64,000 bases of DNA from Antedon mediterranea (taxonomy: Eukaryota > Echinodermata > Crinoidea > Comatulida > Antedonidae): NCBI RefSeq assembly GCF_964355755.1, contig NC_092674.1, forward strand, positions 18,984,501-19,048,500, given 5' to 3'. The notes beneath the pieces were generated by a model. That model saw nothing but the letters and a program-made list of their open reading frames with translations. It did no database searches and was not told the DNA's origin. This document shows positions 37,001 through 49,319 of the stretch, piece by piece (the stretch's first letter is position 1; each line of letters starts with the position of its first letter). A program made the position numbers and the translations under genes.

Positions 37001-39425
37001 TGAAAGGCGTTGATATATATCATATTGTAGGCTAATTTAATGCTTGAAATTGTAATTTGTTGTATTGTTGTAATCAAGCTTAAATATAATGATTGATTTA
37101 ACACTCAATTGAATGGTTACAACAGTAAACAGTAGGTAAAGCCCAACTAGTAGCAAATTGACATTTGAACATATCTCAGTTTATACAAATTTAATTTATT
37201 ATGTATGGCTACTCACCAACTTTTCCAATAGCATCAGGTTTTATCATTGCTAATGTCCTGTAATGTAATAATTGTACACTAAAATATTGGTAAATGTTAT
37301 AAAAGCATGCTTTTTGGTTATACGCACTTGGCGGATAACCCCTTGTTATTGTCAGGATTTTTTTTTTGATTTTTTTTGTTGATTTTTTTTCTACATTCTT
37401 CTTTCTTTCCACAAATTTTGTTGCAAGCATATCTCTAATTCTGGCTAACAAATGATTGTATAACCTTGTCATAATATTGACCTGTAGCTGTAGATGTACA
37501 AGAAACTTTTTTTATGAATTTCGCGTCGCACAGCTTAAGTTACGCGCGATTTTGTGAATTTTAATGATTGATCATAGATTAAAAACCAAGTCATTTTGAA
37601 TTGACACTTGGTGAAAATTTAAGTCATATCAATGGCAAACTTTCTATGGATTAAAAATGGCATGTTTCACAGAAAGTTACGCGCGCACACGCGTTTAAAA
37701 TTTCAAAATGCGAAAAATCAACTTTTAATCAACTTTCTACGCGTTTCATGTCATTTTGAGCATTTCAAAAATTCCCACGCACGCGCAATTATTTTACGCG
37801 CGTGTGCACATGTAGCGCAAAAATATATTTCTTTCGCGTGATTTATGTTTTTCCAGCCTTTTCTAGTAATTTTACCAACTTTTAAACAATTTCGACTTAA
37901 AATTACGTCATACGAGCACGTGGAATTGCATAATTTGCATGCGTTTTTGATGAAAAAGTTCAAAAATTCGTCAAAATTATGCCTTTTTTTAAACAGTCAT
38001 AAATTCTAAACTACATGGTGAAGTTTATTTTTTATTACATATTATGGAAGTTGAAGAGTTGTAGATATAGAATCATGCATCGATATGGCTAACTGGACAT
38101 AGTGACGTCATCGTATGGCTACTTGAATATATCATCTCCACTTATCCGTATTCCATTTCCCCCATTTTTTTATATTGTCTAGGCCGATCAATTATCTTTC
38201 TCATGATATACCGTTTTTAAAATTGTGATGACGTCATCATGTCCAAAAGCGTCAATAACTTGGGCCACTTATTTTCACCTATTCTTCACTGTATGTAGTA
38301 CGTATACAATATATAGTGTAAACTGTATATACTTAGACGTGACACAAAATAGAGAGCACACTAACATTTTTTCAATGGCATAATCGTTTTTCTCTGCGCA
38401 ATATTCTAACGTATGACGTGCACATGGCGTTTGCTCTGCGGATAACCTAACTCGTCCGTAGTGACGAGTTCAAATCTAGTTATATTTAGTTCAAAACCTG
38501 AGCTACACTGCCAAGATCTAATAAGATCAAAACATAACTGTATGTAACTGTATAGAAATGAATAAAATTCACCTTTGTTTGCGTTGACTTAACTGCTTGC
38601 GCGTGAATTCGTCAGCGTAGTCAACAATCGTTAGCTGTCTGGAATGTATATTTATCATACTTCCAATGTACAAGTCTTCATAACGTAAAGAGTCACACTT
38701 AGAACGCTTGAGAAACAACCTCCGGTTTTTAATGTCATACTAAAAAAAAAAATGGATTTATGAGTGGTACAATAGAATGGATAATAGATAATACAACCAT
38801 ACAGTATACAGTTCATATACAAGCAACCAAATTATTCACACACTGAAATAGCAAATTACACTCGCTACAAAATAACAAAAACAGTGTTGGAAAGTTACAG
38901 TAACTGAATTATAATAATAAAGAAAGTTTATGTGTGTAGGGTGGGTAAGTAATTTTGGAGCTGCACAAGATCAAGGGGCATACATGTAGACTGGTTTGGG
39001 TATGAGGATACATTTTTAGTTTACGATTATAACATCATGAGCATTCTTTTACTGGACAATATTTGTCTGCAGCAGGGAGGAAATCAAGATTGTTTCTTAT
39101 ATATGTTTCTAACACTAGTACAGCATGTTCTACCTTTCTACATGGTCTATAATAATATATTGGTGTTTCCTAGCATTTTTTAACCGTTCATTTTTGTGTG
39201 CATAGTAATGTTTGAAAGGCAATGGTCTTAATAAGAGCCACATACTTACTGTATTTTTAAATTAAGGAAAAGTAGTATAACAGTAGACAATTTTAGTTTT
39301 CCCAAACTTACCATTTCAACAGTGTTATCTGCGTCATAGAAAAGAAGTTGGTATTTACGTACAAGAGAAGCATTTGAGTCATACCATTCAGCAGTGAACG
39401 AGTATCGATGATGCTCTTGATTGGC
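34039..39425 (-). CDS. NME7: NME7: DM10 plus two nucleoside diphosphate kinase domains
   Basis: Eight exons were located: 39312-39425, 38573-38739, 37217-37257, 36701-36821, 36256-36410, 35557-35703, 35231-35364 and 34039-34299. All junctions are GT..AG and phases fit. The joined product is about 379 residues against 376 in human, so only the first few residues and the ATG, in an upstream exon not found, are missing. Residues 1-90 form the DM10 domain ([35 protein letters not shown]). Two NDK domains follow: [14 protein letters not shown] to FGTD...NACHGSD, and [11 protein letters not shown] to [14 protein letters not shown]. Both active-site His residues are kept. The family acts in the gamma-tubulin ring complex and as an axonemal doublet-microtubule inner protein. 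It ends YFFRILSS. A CpG-rich dispersed repeat lies in the intron at about 37500-38470. Confidence 0.95.
37500..38470. repeat. CpG-rich dispersed repeat in an NME7 intron
   Basis: Rich in ACGCGCG, GCGCGTGTGC and similar words amid AT-rich sequence. It includes ATACGAGCACGT, which also occurs inverted in the Harbinger-like MITE, and two full TGACGTCA palindromes (near 38103 and 38230). Part of it (38037-38122) recurs at 148-236. It lacks visible coding potential. Confidence 0.55.
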
Positions 39426-40405
39426 CTGAAACAAATTGTATTTTTATTTACTTACCGTATGACAGAGTATAACAAATCTGGGATGATTCAGCCCACTTTT
39501 GGGCAAAAACATCCCACTTTGTAGGCCAAAAGTTTAGACCAAACCAGATGGTTTTTAATATACATTTTTTTGTGTTATTTATCAAGTTTTATTTTATTGT
39601 TATTACCAATGTTGATTGAAAACTTTCATTATTCATACATTTGCCGGGTCAGTCTAATTACCGAAAAAACAACCGAAACCAACCAAAAACAAAAAATTGA
39701 AAACAAAATAAACAAATTTAAATACCGAAAACAAATTTGTATAATTTTTTTTTAATGTCGCCCTTTACTTACAAAATCTATAAACACATTTCGTTTTTGT
39801 CTTTCGATTTTCAAAAACAACAAAGCATGATTTTACCTATAACATTGCTTACGCATTTTCGTCACTTAAGTTAATTACTTAAGTGATTGTAAAAAAAAAC
39901 GTTATTTTATAACTAGACTGCAGTAATTTTACGGAATAGATAGTGAATCGTTATTGTGAGCTTGTTTTAAGTATACTAATTACAGTAAGTCCCTAATATT
40001 ATCAATATTCTTAAAATATCATATTATTATCTATTAATATGATTAACGCATTCACAATCAATGTGAGGAGACGTGTTGCCATGGTTTCTGGATCAAAAAT
40101 CGAAAGACTAAAATCAAAATATGCTTATTATAGATTCTGTAAATCTAAGTAAATGTAGGCTACGGTTTTATCATTGAGTTTGTACGATTTTGTCATTTTT
40201 TCATAGCTTTTGTTTAATTAAATTTTGCAAGGTTATTCCCCACCCAGTCTCTCTGAAAATGACACAAAACATAATTATATTATTATTAAAGAAGATGTTT
40301 ATTAAATGCATAGGCCTACCTAGGCCTAGTATAGGGCCTAGTAAGGGATAAGTAGTAGTAGATAGGCCTTAATAATACTAGCCTAACTAGCCTAGGTCGG
40401 GATCC
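39426..40405. other. 5' region of NME7
   Basis: The first NME7 exon with the ATG should lie here or beyond, but it is probably only a few codons long and could not be identified. A TAGGCCTA-rich patch covers about 40308-40400. Confidence 0.5.
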
Positions 40406-40410
40406 AGTCA

Positions 40411-40528
40411 AGTCGCCCCATCGCAAAGTCGCCCCATCGCAAAGTCGCCCAATACAAAGTCGCCCCGGCACAGTCGCCCCATCGCAAAGTCGCCCCAACG
40501 CAAAGTCGCCCCAACGCAAAGTCGCCCA
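40411..40528 (+). repeat. 16-bp tandem array, left end of foldback 3
   Basis: About seven to eight units of GTCGCCCCATCGCAAA with variants (CCAATACAAA, CCGGCACA, CCAACGCAAA). Confidence 0.9.
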
Positions 40529-42202
40529 CGTTTTATTTTGGTAGTTAGTACGCTGTTTTAATCATATCGGTTGCGTTTGACATTGATCACTTTGTTACTT
40601 TGGTCGCGCTAAATGTCGTATACATTATAATGTTTCCTATTATACATACATAATTTGTGGTTTAATTTTTATTTTACAGGTTTTAATGGAGTGATGTGCT
40701 TTTTAAAAATCATTAAAAAAATAGTTCCTTGTTTGAAAGTTCTAAAAAGATTATCCTGGATTTATAATGTTAATGTAATATGATTTTAAAATTAGTTACC
40801 AGAGCCACAATTACGAATCTTTCTTCAACCTACGCGTGGATACCAGCTCATTTTTTAGGATAATATAATAAATGTATAAATGTGTAGTAGGCCTTCGTAT
40901 AGATTAGTTAAAACAATAACAGCGTTGTAAGACAATGAGTGTTATAGGCTACTTTATTGATCATTTTGCATTTATTGACAAGTTATGTGTCTATTGTTGT
41001 TATTTAATTTTATTATGACTTTTCAAAATGAAGAAATAAAAAATACTAAAAAAAAAAAAGGATTTCATCGCCGATATGATCGTTTTATACATACAGGTAT
41101 TTTAGCAAAATTGAAACGCTACATTTTGACCATGGAAAAACCATCGTAGAGTATCGTGTGCGTGTTTTTTTAAAAGGGGAATCCCCGATGGTCAGCAGAA
41201 AGACGTAGCAGCTGTGAGGAAACAGATACCAGAAGGCGCAGCTCCGATTGGTTTCAGATTGCGAGTCGCCTTTTATTCAACAGTACAGTGATTATTTTAC
41301 TGAAGAAATTCTTTTCAACCCTTTTGGTTATACAGTAGAACATTCTAATTATCATGCCTAATAAATATCCTCATATCGGGTGTTTATTTAATTTTAAATT
41401 AAACAAGACAGTGAAGAGGCACGGAATAATACGTACACAGACGTACGACGAATACACACATGCACGCCGTCATCATTTACGACATAAGTGGTTATTTGAT
41501 GCAATTTTATAATGGATATAATGATGGGATTGCCTTTCCAGGCTTATAATCAATGTTAATTGTAACACTAATAGTAAACTGAATGTTTATAAATAAATTG
41601 TTTTACGTAATTTGTTGCATATAAAATAAAAGACACAGACGTAGCCTACGTTCCCTATCAAATATTTCACATTTAAATAATTATGCACTGTTAAATGACA
41701 TTATGCCGAATAATACTATAATCTTAAACTATGTTTACAAATTGTCATTTTTAAGGCACACATCTTTCTCATCATAAACCTGTAAAATAAAAAAAAATCA
41801 ATTATTAATATAGCCCTAATAATAATAATAAATATTCATCGACCAAAGTAAAAATAATCTAGATCGTAACATCATTTTATCGCGACCAAAATTAAACACG
41901 ACCGATTTCAAACGCGACCCGACTGATATCATCGTAAAACTCCGGTGGGGTTTCCCCATCTTCAGATGGTGCGTTGTATATTGCGACAACGGCTGAGTAA
42001 TTACGGGGGTTTCCCTCTGGTGAGCTCAGTGCGACCGCGGAGTGATTAGTCGGGGGCTTCCTCTCCGCTGATGATGGGGGAGCGTGCCGATCGTGTAACC
42101 TGAGACTACATGGCGGGGCTTCCCATTTTATGCCTACACGTTCCGTGTTATTTTGTGTATCATTGCGACATTTTACGCACTTGTAAACTATTTTAACGTT
42201 TC

Positions 42203-42383
42203 GGGGCGACTTTGCGATGGGGCGACTTTGTGTTGGGGCGACTTTGCGATGGGGCGACTTTGTGTTGGGGCGACTTTGCGATGGGGCGACTTTGCGATGG
42301 GGCGACTGTGTCGGGACGACTTTGTTTTGGGGCGACTTTGCGTTGGGGCGACTGTGTAAGGGGCGACTTTGTATGGGGCGACT
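42203..42383 (-). repeat. 16-bp tandem array, right end of foldback 3
   Basis: About eleven units of GGGGCGACTTTGCGAT and variants (TTTGTGTT, TGTGTCG, TTTGTTTT, TTTGCGTT), inverse to the left array. The G-run of four every 16 bases on the plus strand could favour G-quadruplex formation. Confidence 0.9.
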
Positions 42384-42388
42384 TGACT

Positions 42389-44060
42389 AGCATCCGCCTA
42401 CTAGCTAGGTCTAGCCTAGACTTTAGTCTTATCTTAGAGAAGTCAAGTAGGCCTAGTCCTAGCTACTAGGCCTAGCTAGTAGTAGGCTAGCGATGCGGCG
42501 ACTTGATTGACTGGATCCCTCCCACTAGTATTAGGCCTAGACTAGAGGCCTAGACTAGAGGCCTAGCCTCTGCCTACTTTTTCAGGCCCCTGGCCTCTGG
42601 CGCGCTAGGCCTGGCCCTAGCTAGCCTATTATTCTAGGCATATAACCGTTTCGGCCACAGACAGTTTCGGCCACAACATATTTCTATGCCGCGCCATTCA
42701 CGCATTAGACCGTGCTAGGCCTATATTGTTTTTGCTATTAATAATTATTACTTATCGCATCTCATGCTTTGTTGTATAGTATTTTTATGACTAGGCCTAT
42801 TACTACACATTACAGTGTTATCATTCTTAACGTTATTCCACTACAATTTGCATTTATTAGATTTGTTGTTTCCAGTTTAGTTGTATCATGGACATGGAGT
42901 AAATTGTATTTTATTAGTTTGCTTGACGTCTTGGCGAAAAACAAATTCAACTGTCAGTGACACAGTTAAATACTCTCTTAGTACAGACGTATTAATAGTT
43001 TGGCTATGAAAGAAGAAATTCTAAGAAAAAAAAAGAAGAAATTTAATTAAAACGTTTTTCCTTCCATTGCTTAGGTGACCTAAGGAACAAAGAGGAATAT
43101 CAGGAAAAATGTACATGACGTTAATAATTCTTTACTGAAAACATTTAATTATCACTTTAGTAAATCTTTGTTTCTTATATTATAAATCATTTCTATTGTA
43201 CCCTGGTGCATACAATTAGTATCACTTAGGCCTAATTCTGAAATATTCGTTTCTTATCTCATCATGCCACCTACTGTAGCTACAAAATACGTGTTCGTAT
43301 TTTATTTCCATTATTAATTTTTAATTGCCAAGTTTGTCCGTGTCCGTGTTTTCCTGTGTAAAAACTAAAGTAAAACACAATGAAATCGATAATCCTGTAT
43401 TACATTGTCGTGTCTCATTTTCCCCTATCAATGGCACTATGGGCGTTCCATAGATATGGTAGTATTATTGTCTGTGGCCGAAGTTGGCCTAATCCTTATT
43501 CTATAGGCCTATCTATAGGGCTAGGCCTACAGGCTACTAGGCTAGTCTAGCTAGAGGCATACTAGGCCTATAGGCCTAGCTAGGCTACTTTTCTCTCTAA
43601 AGAATGCCGGTTCCCGCTATGGCCTAGCCTACTAGCCTAGGCCTAACAACTGAAAATAAATTAGGATAATTGTCCGTATATTTTACCATGCTTAAAGTTA
43701 AAAGAAGCAGCAATATGACTTTTTGTTTCTTTTTCGCAACTAGGCTAGACGTCTGTCGTCGTCAGGCAACGCCGCAACAAAACACACAAAGACTGTCTGG
43801 CTGGAGGGCACAAATGGCGCTCCATAGATAGAAGTAGGCCTAGCCTAGAGAATGTTATTATTATTTTGTATAGGCCTAAGTTTAATACTAAAAACTTATG
43901 AAAACATATTTTATTTTTATTTGAATATTGAATACAATTTTTATTAATTTTATAAAAATGTATTTACATGTGAAATAGGACATCTATCATATCATTTCCG
44001 TTATAAAATTTAAAACAGTTTGCTTCATTTGCTGACCGTAGAGGGCGTGTAAGCCGGAAA
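42389..44060. other. RNF7 upstream spacer, TAGGCCTA-rich
   Basis: Dense CTAGGCCTAG-type sequence at 42400-42640 and 43490-43650, with AT-rich sequence between. No exon is recognised. The GC-rich stretch just before the RNF7 ATG (about 44075-44112, GGGCGGCGGCGGCACAG) is probably 5' UTR or core promoter. Confidence 0.5.
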
Positions 44061-44112
44061 TCAAAATATTTTTTAACAACCGACCGGCAACAACAGGGCG
44101 GCGGCGGCACAG

Positions 44113-46156
44113 ATGAAATATACCAGGCGACGTACTTCGAAAGAAAACAGAAACTCTAGGTCTAGCACTTCAATTGACCAAACAAGTATGTCATCTTCAG
44201 AACAACATAAACAAGACAGAATGTTCACTCTAAAGAAATGGAATATAGTTGCAATGTGGAGTTGGGACGTAGAATGTGATACATGTGCAATTTGTCGAGT
44301 TCAAGTTATGGGTAAGAAAAGAAGTAGGCTAGGCCGCCTATTATAGAGGCTAGCTAGACTAGGCCCTCTAGCCTACTAGGCCTAGCTAGCTAGGCTAGGC
44401 CTCCTAGCCTAACTGGATGCTAGTCAAGTCGCCCCATCGCTACTAGTCTAGGCCTCCCTAAGCTAGTAGGGTAGGGTAGCTAGCTAGGGCGGTAGGCTCT
44501 ACTAGACCTAGCTAGGCCTATCCCTAAACTAATTAATAGAGCCTTACTACTACTACTAGGTAGGAGCCCTACTCTAGTAGGAACACCCTCTAGTAGTAGG
44601 CTAGCTAGGAGCTAGTAGGCCTAGACTAGCCTCTACTACTAGGCATAGCTAGTATAGGCCTAGAGTCTCTCTAGCTACCTATGGCCTACTTACTACTGTA
44701 GGCTAGGCCTAACTAAAAAGTAAAATCATATGGTTGTTGTGAATCGATAAAAATAAAATAGGCCTAGCCTCTACGGCCAGGCTGCTAAAAATAACGTGAT
44801 TAGAATAATTAAACTTTCTAGGCCTAGCCTTAATACAAATTCCAAAAAAAATATTATGGCACAACAATTTTTTTTAACGCAGTCTACACTCTAGGCCTAG
44901 GCTAGTACTTGGAGGAAAAAAAATAATGATGAGTGTTGATTCAGTCTAGCGTGTGTATTCAAATGAGGCAAATACAAGACAACTGAGTATTACTAGAGAC
45001 TACCTCCTTTTCTCACCATTTTTTTAGGCCCAATCCATCTCATCTCATTGGACCCCTCTTAGATAAGTCTAAAAAAAAGACTATTATTTCTGTACATGCA
45101 TGCCATTTTTTACTTGTTTTGCTTTACTAGTTTTCTTTTTTTTTTAATTATTTTTAACAAATAATATGTGACCTGTTTTTAAGGCTTGCACAATACATAT
45201 TTTTTCTTAACGGAATTTGTTGATCATTTATTCAATTGTTAAAGATATATTGTCCCCTTTTAATGTTTTTTTTTAAATATGCCTGGCCATTTTAATGATT
45301 GTCACATAATAGTTATTCAGTTTGATCAAAAATTGGATCGAAAAAAAAAGAAATTACTTAACTGAAAAACTGTAAAAAAATATTCAAATTGACTGGAAGT
45401 GATTTACTTTATTGCGAAATGGCCTATTCAAAGTATTAATTTAAATTTTTTTATGTTTATGGAGGAAAATATCTTTAAAGATCAGAAACTGAAAATATTA
45501 TATTTGAATGATTAGTAAATATTTGATTGATTGATTTATTGTTTTATATAATAAATGAATACACTGTACTATTGTTAGACAAAATGTTATGTTTTGTCAC
45601 CCAGTCAATTCAAAACAATTGTAAATGTAAACAAAAATACTTTCTGTAACTTAGATGCATGTCTGAGATGTCAAACGGAAAACAAGCAAGAGGAATGTGT
45701 AGGTAAGATCAATTTAATTATAATTTAATTTTTAAAGATATTTGTCCCTTTGTAAAATATGCCATTTTTGATGTACTGTACATAATATTTCACTTTGACC
45801 AACATTTTAAAAATGGATTCAAAATAAACCATTGATCTACCTAAAATCATTTTTATTTTGCCCTGATAAAAATGTTATTTAAATTAATAATCTTTCACAT
45901 TTGGAGCAGTATATCTTTAATCTGTCTTCTTCAGTATAAAAACAAGATTTGTTTTTAAATACTCAGTTACCACCATTATGAATAAACTGATTTCTGAATG
46001 TACTGTAGAGTACAATCAAATAATGTCTTTCTTTCAGTTGTATGGGGTGAATGCAATCATTCTTTTCATAACTGTTGTATGTCACTGTGGGTGAAGCAAA
46101 ATAACAGGTGTCCTTTATGTCAACAAGAATGGATGGTTCAACGAATTGGAAAATAG
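44113..46156 (+). CDS. RNF7: RNF7/RBX2 RING-H2 protein of cullin-RING ligases
   Basis: Three exons: 44113-44311, 45655-45702 and 46038-46156, with GT..AG junctions and matching phases, about 121 residues. The ATG at 44113 is preceded in frame by a TAA near 44070, so this start is well supported. The first 35 residues are Ser/Arg-rich and poorly conserved. From MFTLKKWNIVAMWSWDVECD onward the protein is almost identical to vertebrate RBX2. Zinc ligands are visible in TCAICRVQVM, ACLRCQTENKQEECV, CNHSFHNCCMSLW and RCPLCQQEWMVQRIGK, the full RBX-type RING-H2. RBX2 recruits E2 enzymes (notably for CUL5 neddylation and ubiquitylation). A plus-strand AATAAA at 46462-46467 could end a 3' UTR of about 300 bases. 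Intron 1 holds a very dense TAGGCCTA cluster. Confidence 0.97.
44325..44910. repeat. Dense TAGGCCTA/CTAGCTAG low-complexity cluster
   Basis: In RNF7 intron 1, almost continuous overlapping CTAGGCCTAG, GCTAGCTAGG and TACTAGTAGG words. Smaller clusters occur at 2565-2680, 40308-40400, 42400-42640 and 43490-43650. Confidence 0.8.
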
Positions 46157-46469
46157 CGTAATAGAGTAAATCCAAACGTGTATATGGACTAATTTAACAC
46201 CAAGTATTGGAAACTGGGAATGGGTGCAAATTGATTTTGAAATGTCGGAGCTAAATGTGACTTGTTCTTCCTCTTCTCAGGATATTTAAAATGGCCGAGT
46301 ATGATTTATTTGTGTATTAAAAGTAGGGTTACTATTACTAAAGATAAATTAATATCGATTAGAAAGGCAATACCTAGTTGTAAGGCCATTTTCAAAGCCT
46401 TTACTTGGATGCTAACAATATTATACAGAAATGTGTTTATGGGTTATGGTTAAACAAAACTAATAAAAT

Positions 46470-47150
46470 GCTTTTAATACAAATATTTAATTAATTATAT
46501 TAAAGTTCAATAGGAGTGGTGGATTCAGATTAGAAGAAATACAACCTGGGTGACTGCAGTCCAATCTACATGTTTTATCTTTTGCGGCTTATGCCACCTT
46601 TATTCAAATCCACATTAAAATCATCTCAATTTGATATTTGAAATGCACAACAAAAGTATCTTTATACTCAGCATTATGTGATAAAGTTTGACTGATTCAG
46701 TCAAGCTTTATATGATATATTTCTGTATATAGTATATACATTATAGTAGTGTTTGATATATTAAAAACTTTGATAACAAATAGCTTGTAGTATTTATAAA
46801 AATTACAAGAATATGATGTTTTTTTTAGTTTTATTTAAATAAATTAAGTTTATTTTGAATTGAGTTTGTGTTTATGATTGTCGAACCGACCAAGTCAATT
46901 GAATTTACATACCTCAACACCTCAAAATGAAGCCATGGGCTCTTGGATGGGCTTCTTTTCGAGGTATACTTTTGTAAACTGAAGTGGGGATCTTCTTTTC
47001 GAAATGAATGCTGTAAATTTTGTGAATGAATACTACAATAGTATGATTTTTAGACATTCCCTGCCAATTTTACTGTACATACAGTATTTGCCAAGGAAGC
47101 AGACGAGAAGATAATCAAAGTATTGTTGGAAAACAATAAATTGTAGAATA
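46470..47150. other. Spacer downstream of RNF7
   Basis: AT-rich; no gene or clear repeat recognised. Confidence 0.4.
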
Positions 47151-47690
47151 AATATCTCAACCACAACACCAACTATTTTCAACATAGCATTAGATATTCT
47201 GGACCACTCATGTTTAACAATTTACCCCCCCCCCCCTCAATTTCGTGTGCTGCCACCTGCTACTCATTCTCCAAGAAAATTAAAAATCACCTTTTGTCTT
47301 GTTACTAAATCGATGTGTTCGATATGGTCGTTGTTTTATGTTCCGTGACTTGCTAGATTTAATTTATTCATTTTGTCATCTTATTCGTTACTATGCCCCG
47401 CATCTGTACTTTTTTCTGCTCATCATTTTTACTTTATTCTTCAAACTATTATCTACTGGTATTATATTCTATTTTATTTCTACATTTTTTCAATTAATTT
47501 ATTAACGTATTTTGTATTTATTTTTTTCATAATTATCTATTTTTAATTAATTTGTAAAGGCAATCCTGTCACAAGATTGTCATCTTTCTGGGATCTGACT
47601 TTGTCTATTTTCTAAAATTATCTGTTGCCATTATTGCTTTTGTTTTGGACGTTATAAATGTTCTTTGAATTGAATTGAATCCTTTGCGAT
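47150..47690 (+). mobile_element. LINE 3' end, 5'-truncated
   Basis: NTNYFQHSIRYSGPLMFNNL resembles FQHNIRYSGPTFWNELQLP in the LINE at 24630-27150. The copy ends in CACAAGATTGTCATCTTTCT and AATGTTCTTTGAATTGAATT, the tail also seen at 28925-29090. A run of ten C lies near 47226. Confidence 0.7.
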
Positions 47691-47864
47691 CCATAGCATG
47701 ATTTAGGTAACATTCTTTGTATGTATTTACAATCACTCTGGCTAAATGCTGGTCAGTTTACTTCGGCAATTTCTTCAAGAATACTCACATTGCCATATGA
47801 AATTTTACTTCTTGTGTGAAGACAAGAAATGTCTTTGCGGGATAGACATGCAATGTTTAATGTA

Positions 47865-48410
47865 TCAAATAGAAGGAAACGCAGCCAGTGGTGGTTCATC
47901 AGTAAACTCTTTGAGAAAGTTCCTGAACTTCTGTTTTTCATCTTCAGTTGGCATTTGATATGATCTATAAAAAAGAAGTGATTATTTCCTAATAGTTTTA
48001 AATGATAGTGAACTATGGTGATGAGTTTATGAGTGTGAAGCATGGGCGACGACAGTTTTTATACAAATAACACATTTATTTCAAGAAAATAATTCAAGTC
48101 GTTACTAATATTACCTAACCCTGGAAATTAAATAATTGGCTGCATGAGAAAACAGTTTATACCACCTTGCTCTATGAAGCAAAATTAAAGAACTTACTCT
48201 GATACAACTCGGTGGTCGCCCAACTGCTGTCTACATCGTGGCCAGGTTCCAAATGTACCTTTAACCGTTGTTACCTCGTGAAATAAATGTATATAAAATG
48301 AATACGATTACAAAAATTTGAGTTTGATAAAATCATTGGAATTATAATAAACATTTCTATTTTGTGTAAATTACCTCAGTCGAAAGAGATGATTGAATAG
48401 TTATTTCACC
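47865..48410 (-). CDS. Small unrecognised gene, three exons
   Basis: Three minus-strand exons, 48375-48410, 48198-48274 and 47865-47964, join in one frame across GT..AG junctions and end in TGA: 36 + 77 + 100 = 213 bases. The 70-residue product contains VTTVKGTFGTWPRCRQQLGD, HRVVS, MPTEDEKQKFRNFLKEF and ends DEPPLAAFPSI. Phase compatibility and biased composition argue for real coding exons. No family was recognised; charged helical C-terminus, no signal peptide or membrane segment. The first exon begins at phase 0 with no ATG. Either a start exon lies upstream (an ATG at 49046-49048 sits directly before a GTAAC donor) or these exons are spliced from the phase-0 GTAAGT donor at the end of the ALDH gene (50820). 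Confidence 0.5.
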
Positions 48411-49319
48411 CTGCAGGAGTGAAAACATCACAGGTAATAAACCATATTATTTTTGCTAATAATATAAAACAACATTTTTAGGAATCTGTTTTATATTACT
48501 TTGTTCATTAAAATGTCTCCTTTGAAATACAAAAATCATTTTGAAATTGCATGTTTTTTAAACGCTACAAAACATTAGTCCATTTTTTCCATCTTTAAGA
48601 ACTCATTCCTACTGTATCTGATGTTTTGTTTTGTTAGCATAAACTATTTTAATCACTTTGTAATTGTCTAAGGCACAGGTGGTCTTGACAAGGATTTGTT
48701 GAAATTTCATGTCAATATATAAAAACAAGAGATGTTCAGTTTTGAGAGCTCTGTATGGAATTAAAAAACAAAGTCTAAATTCAACACTATTTATTTTCGA
48801 GGCCAGAGGTGAGGAGGCGCAGTTATGAGCTTTTAGATTTTCCCCAAGTCTTTAAATATGTTGTTAGTATTGCAGTCAGTGCTTTGATTTTTCTGTAAAC
48901 CGAGTAGGATACGTATTATACATATGAAATATGTCATTCTAAACAAGAAATATTTCTTACAAAAAACGCCGCTCAAAATTTTAAAATTAATCATTGTTCT
49001 TTCTTCAGATATATTAATAATTTATAGAAAATATGGTTTTGTTACCATGACATGTACCGTGACTTCACGGTGGTACAAGTGAGAAAATTCTTCAGTCTGT
49101 TGATTCGCGTCAACCAATCAAAGGGCGAGAATCCAAATTTGTTCAATCGTGAGCCCTCATAGACTCTCTTTTCCCCAGATGTTTTTTGGGTCCAGCAACT
49201 GGGACCTATAAATTATAGTCGAGTTTACAAATCCCCAAAACTGTCGGCCTTAGAACTATAGCTACCGCGATGATAAAGCTTCTTAATGAGTATGTCCTCT
49301 TGGGACATTGCTGGCTAAA

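Larger units (their letters stand above)
40406..42388. mobile_element. Foldback transposon 3, about 2.0 kb
   Basis: Inverted tips AGTCAAGTCGCCCC (40406) and GGGGCGACTTGACT (ending 42388), each followed inward by a tandem array of a 16-bp unit (GTCGCCCCATCGCAAA and its complement). No target duplication could be fixed. The interior (about 40530-42200) has no recognisable transposase. Further tip-like fragments lie at about 42492-42515 (GGCGACTTGATTGACTGGAT) and 44411-44435 (GGATGCTAGTCAAGTCGCCC), inside RNF7 intron 1, suggesting other decayed ends or imprecise rearrangement. Confidence 0.7.

Noticed and set aside
42153-42469. Frames with repeated RWGDF/CVGATL-like peptides
   Set aside because: Translations of the 16-bp array of foldback 3.
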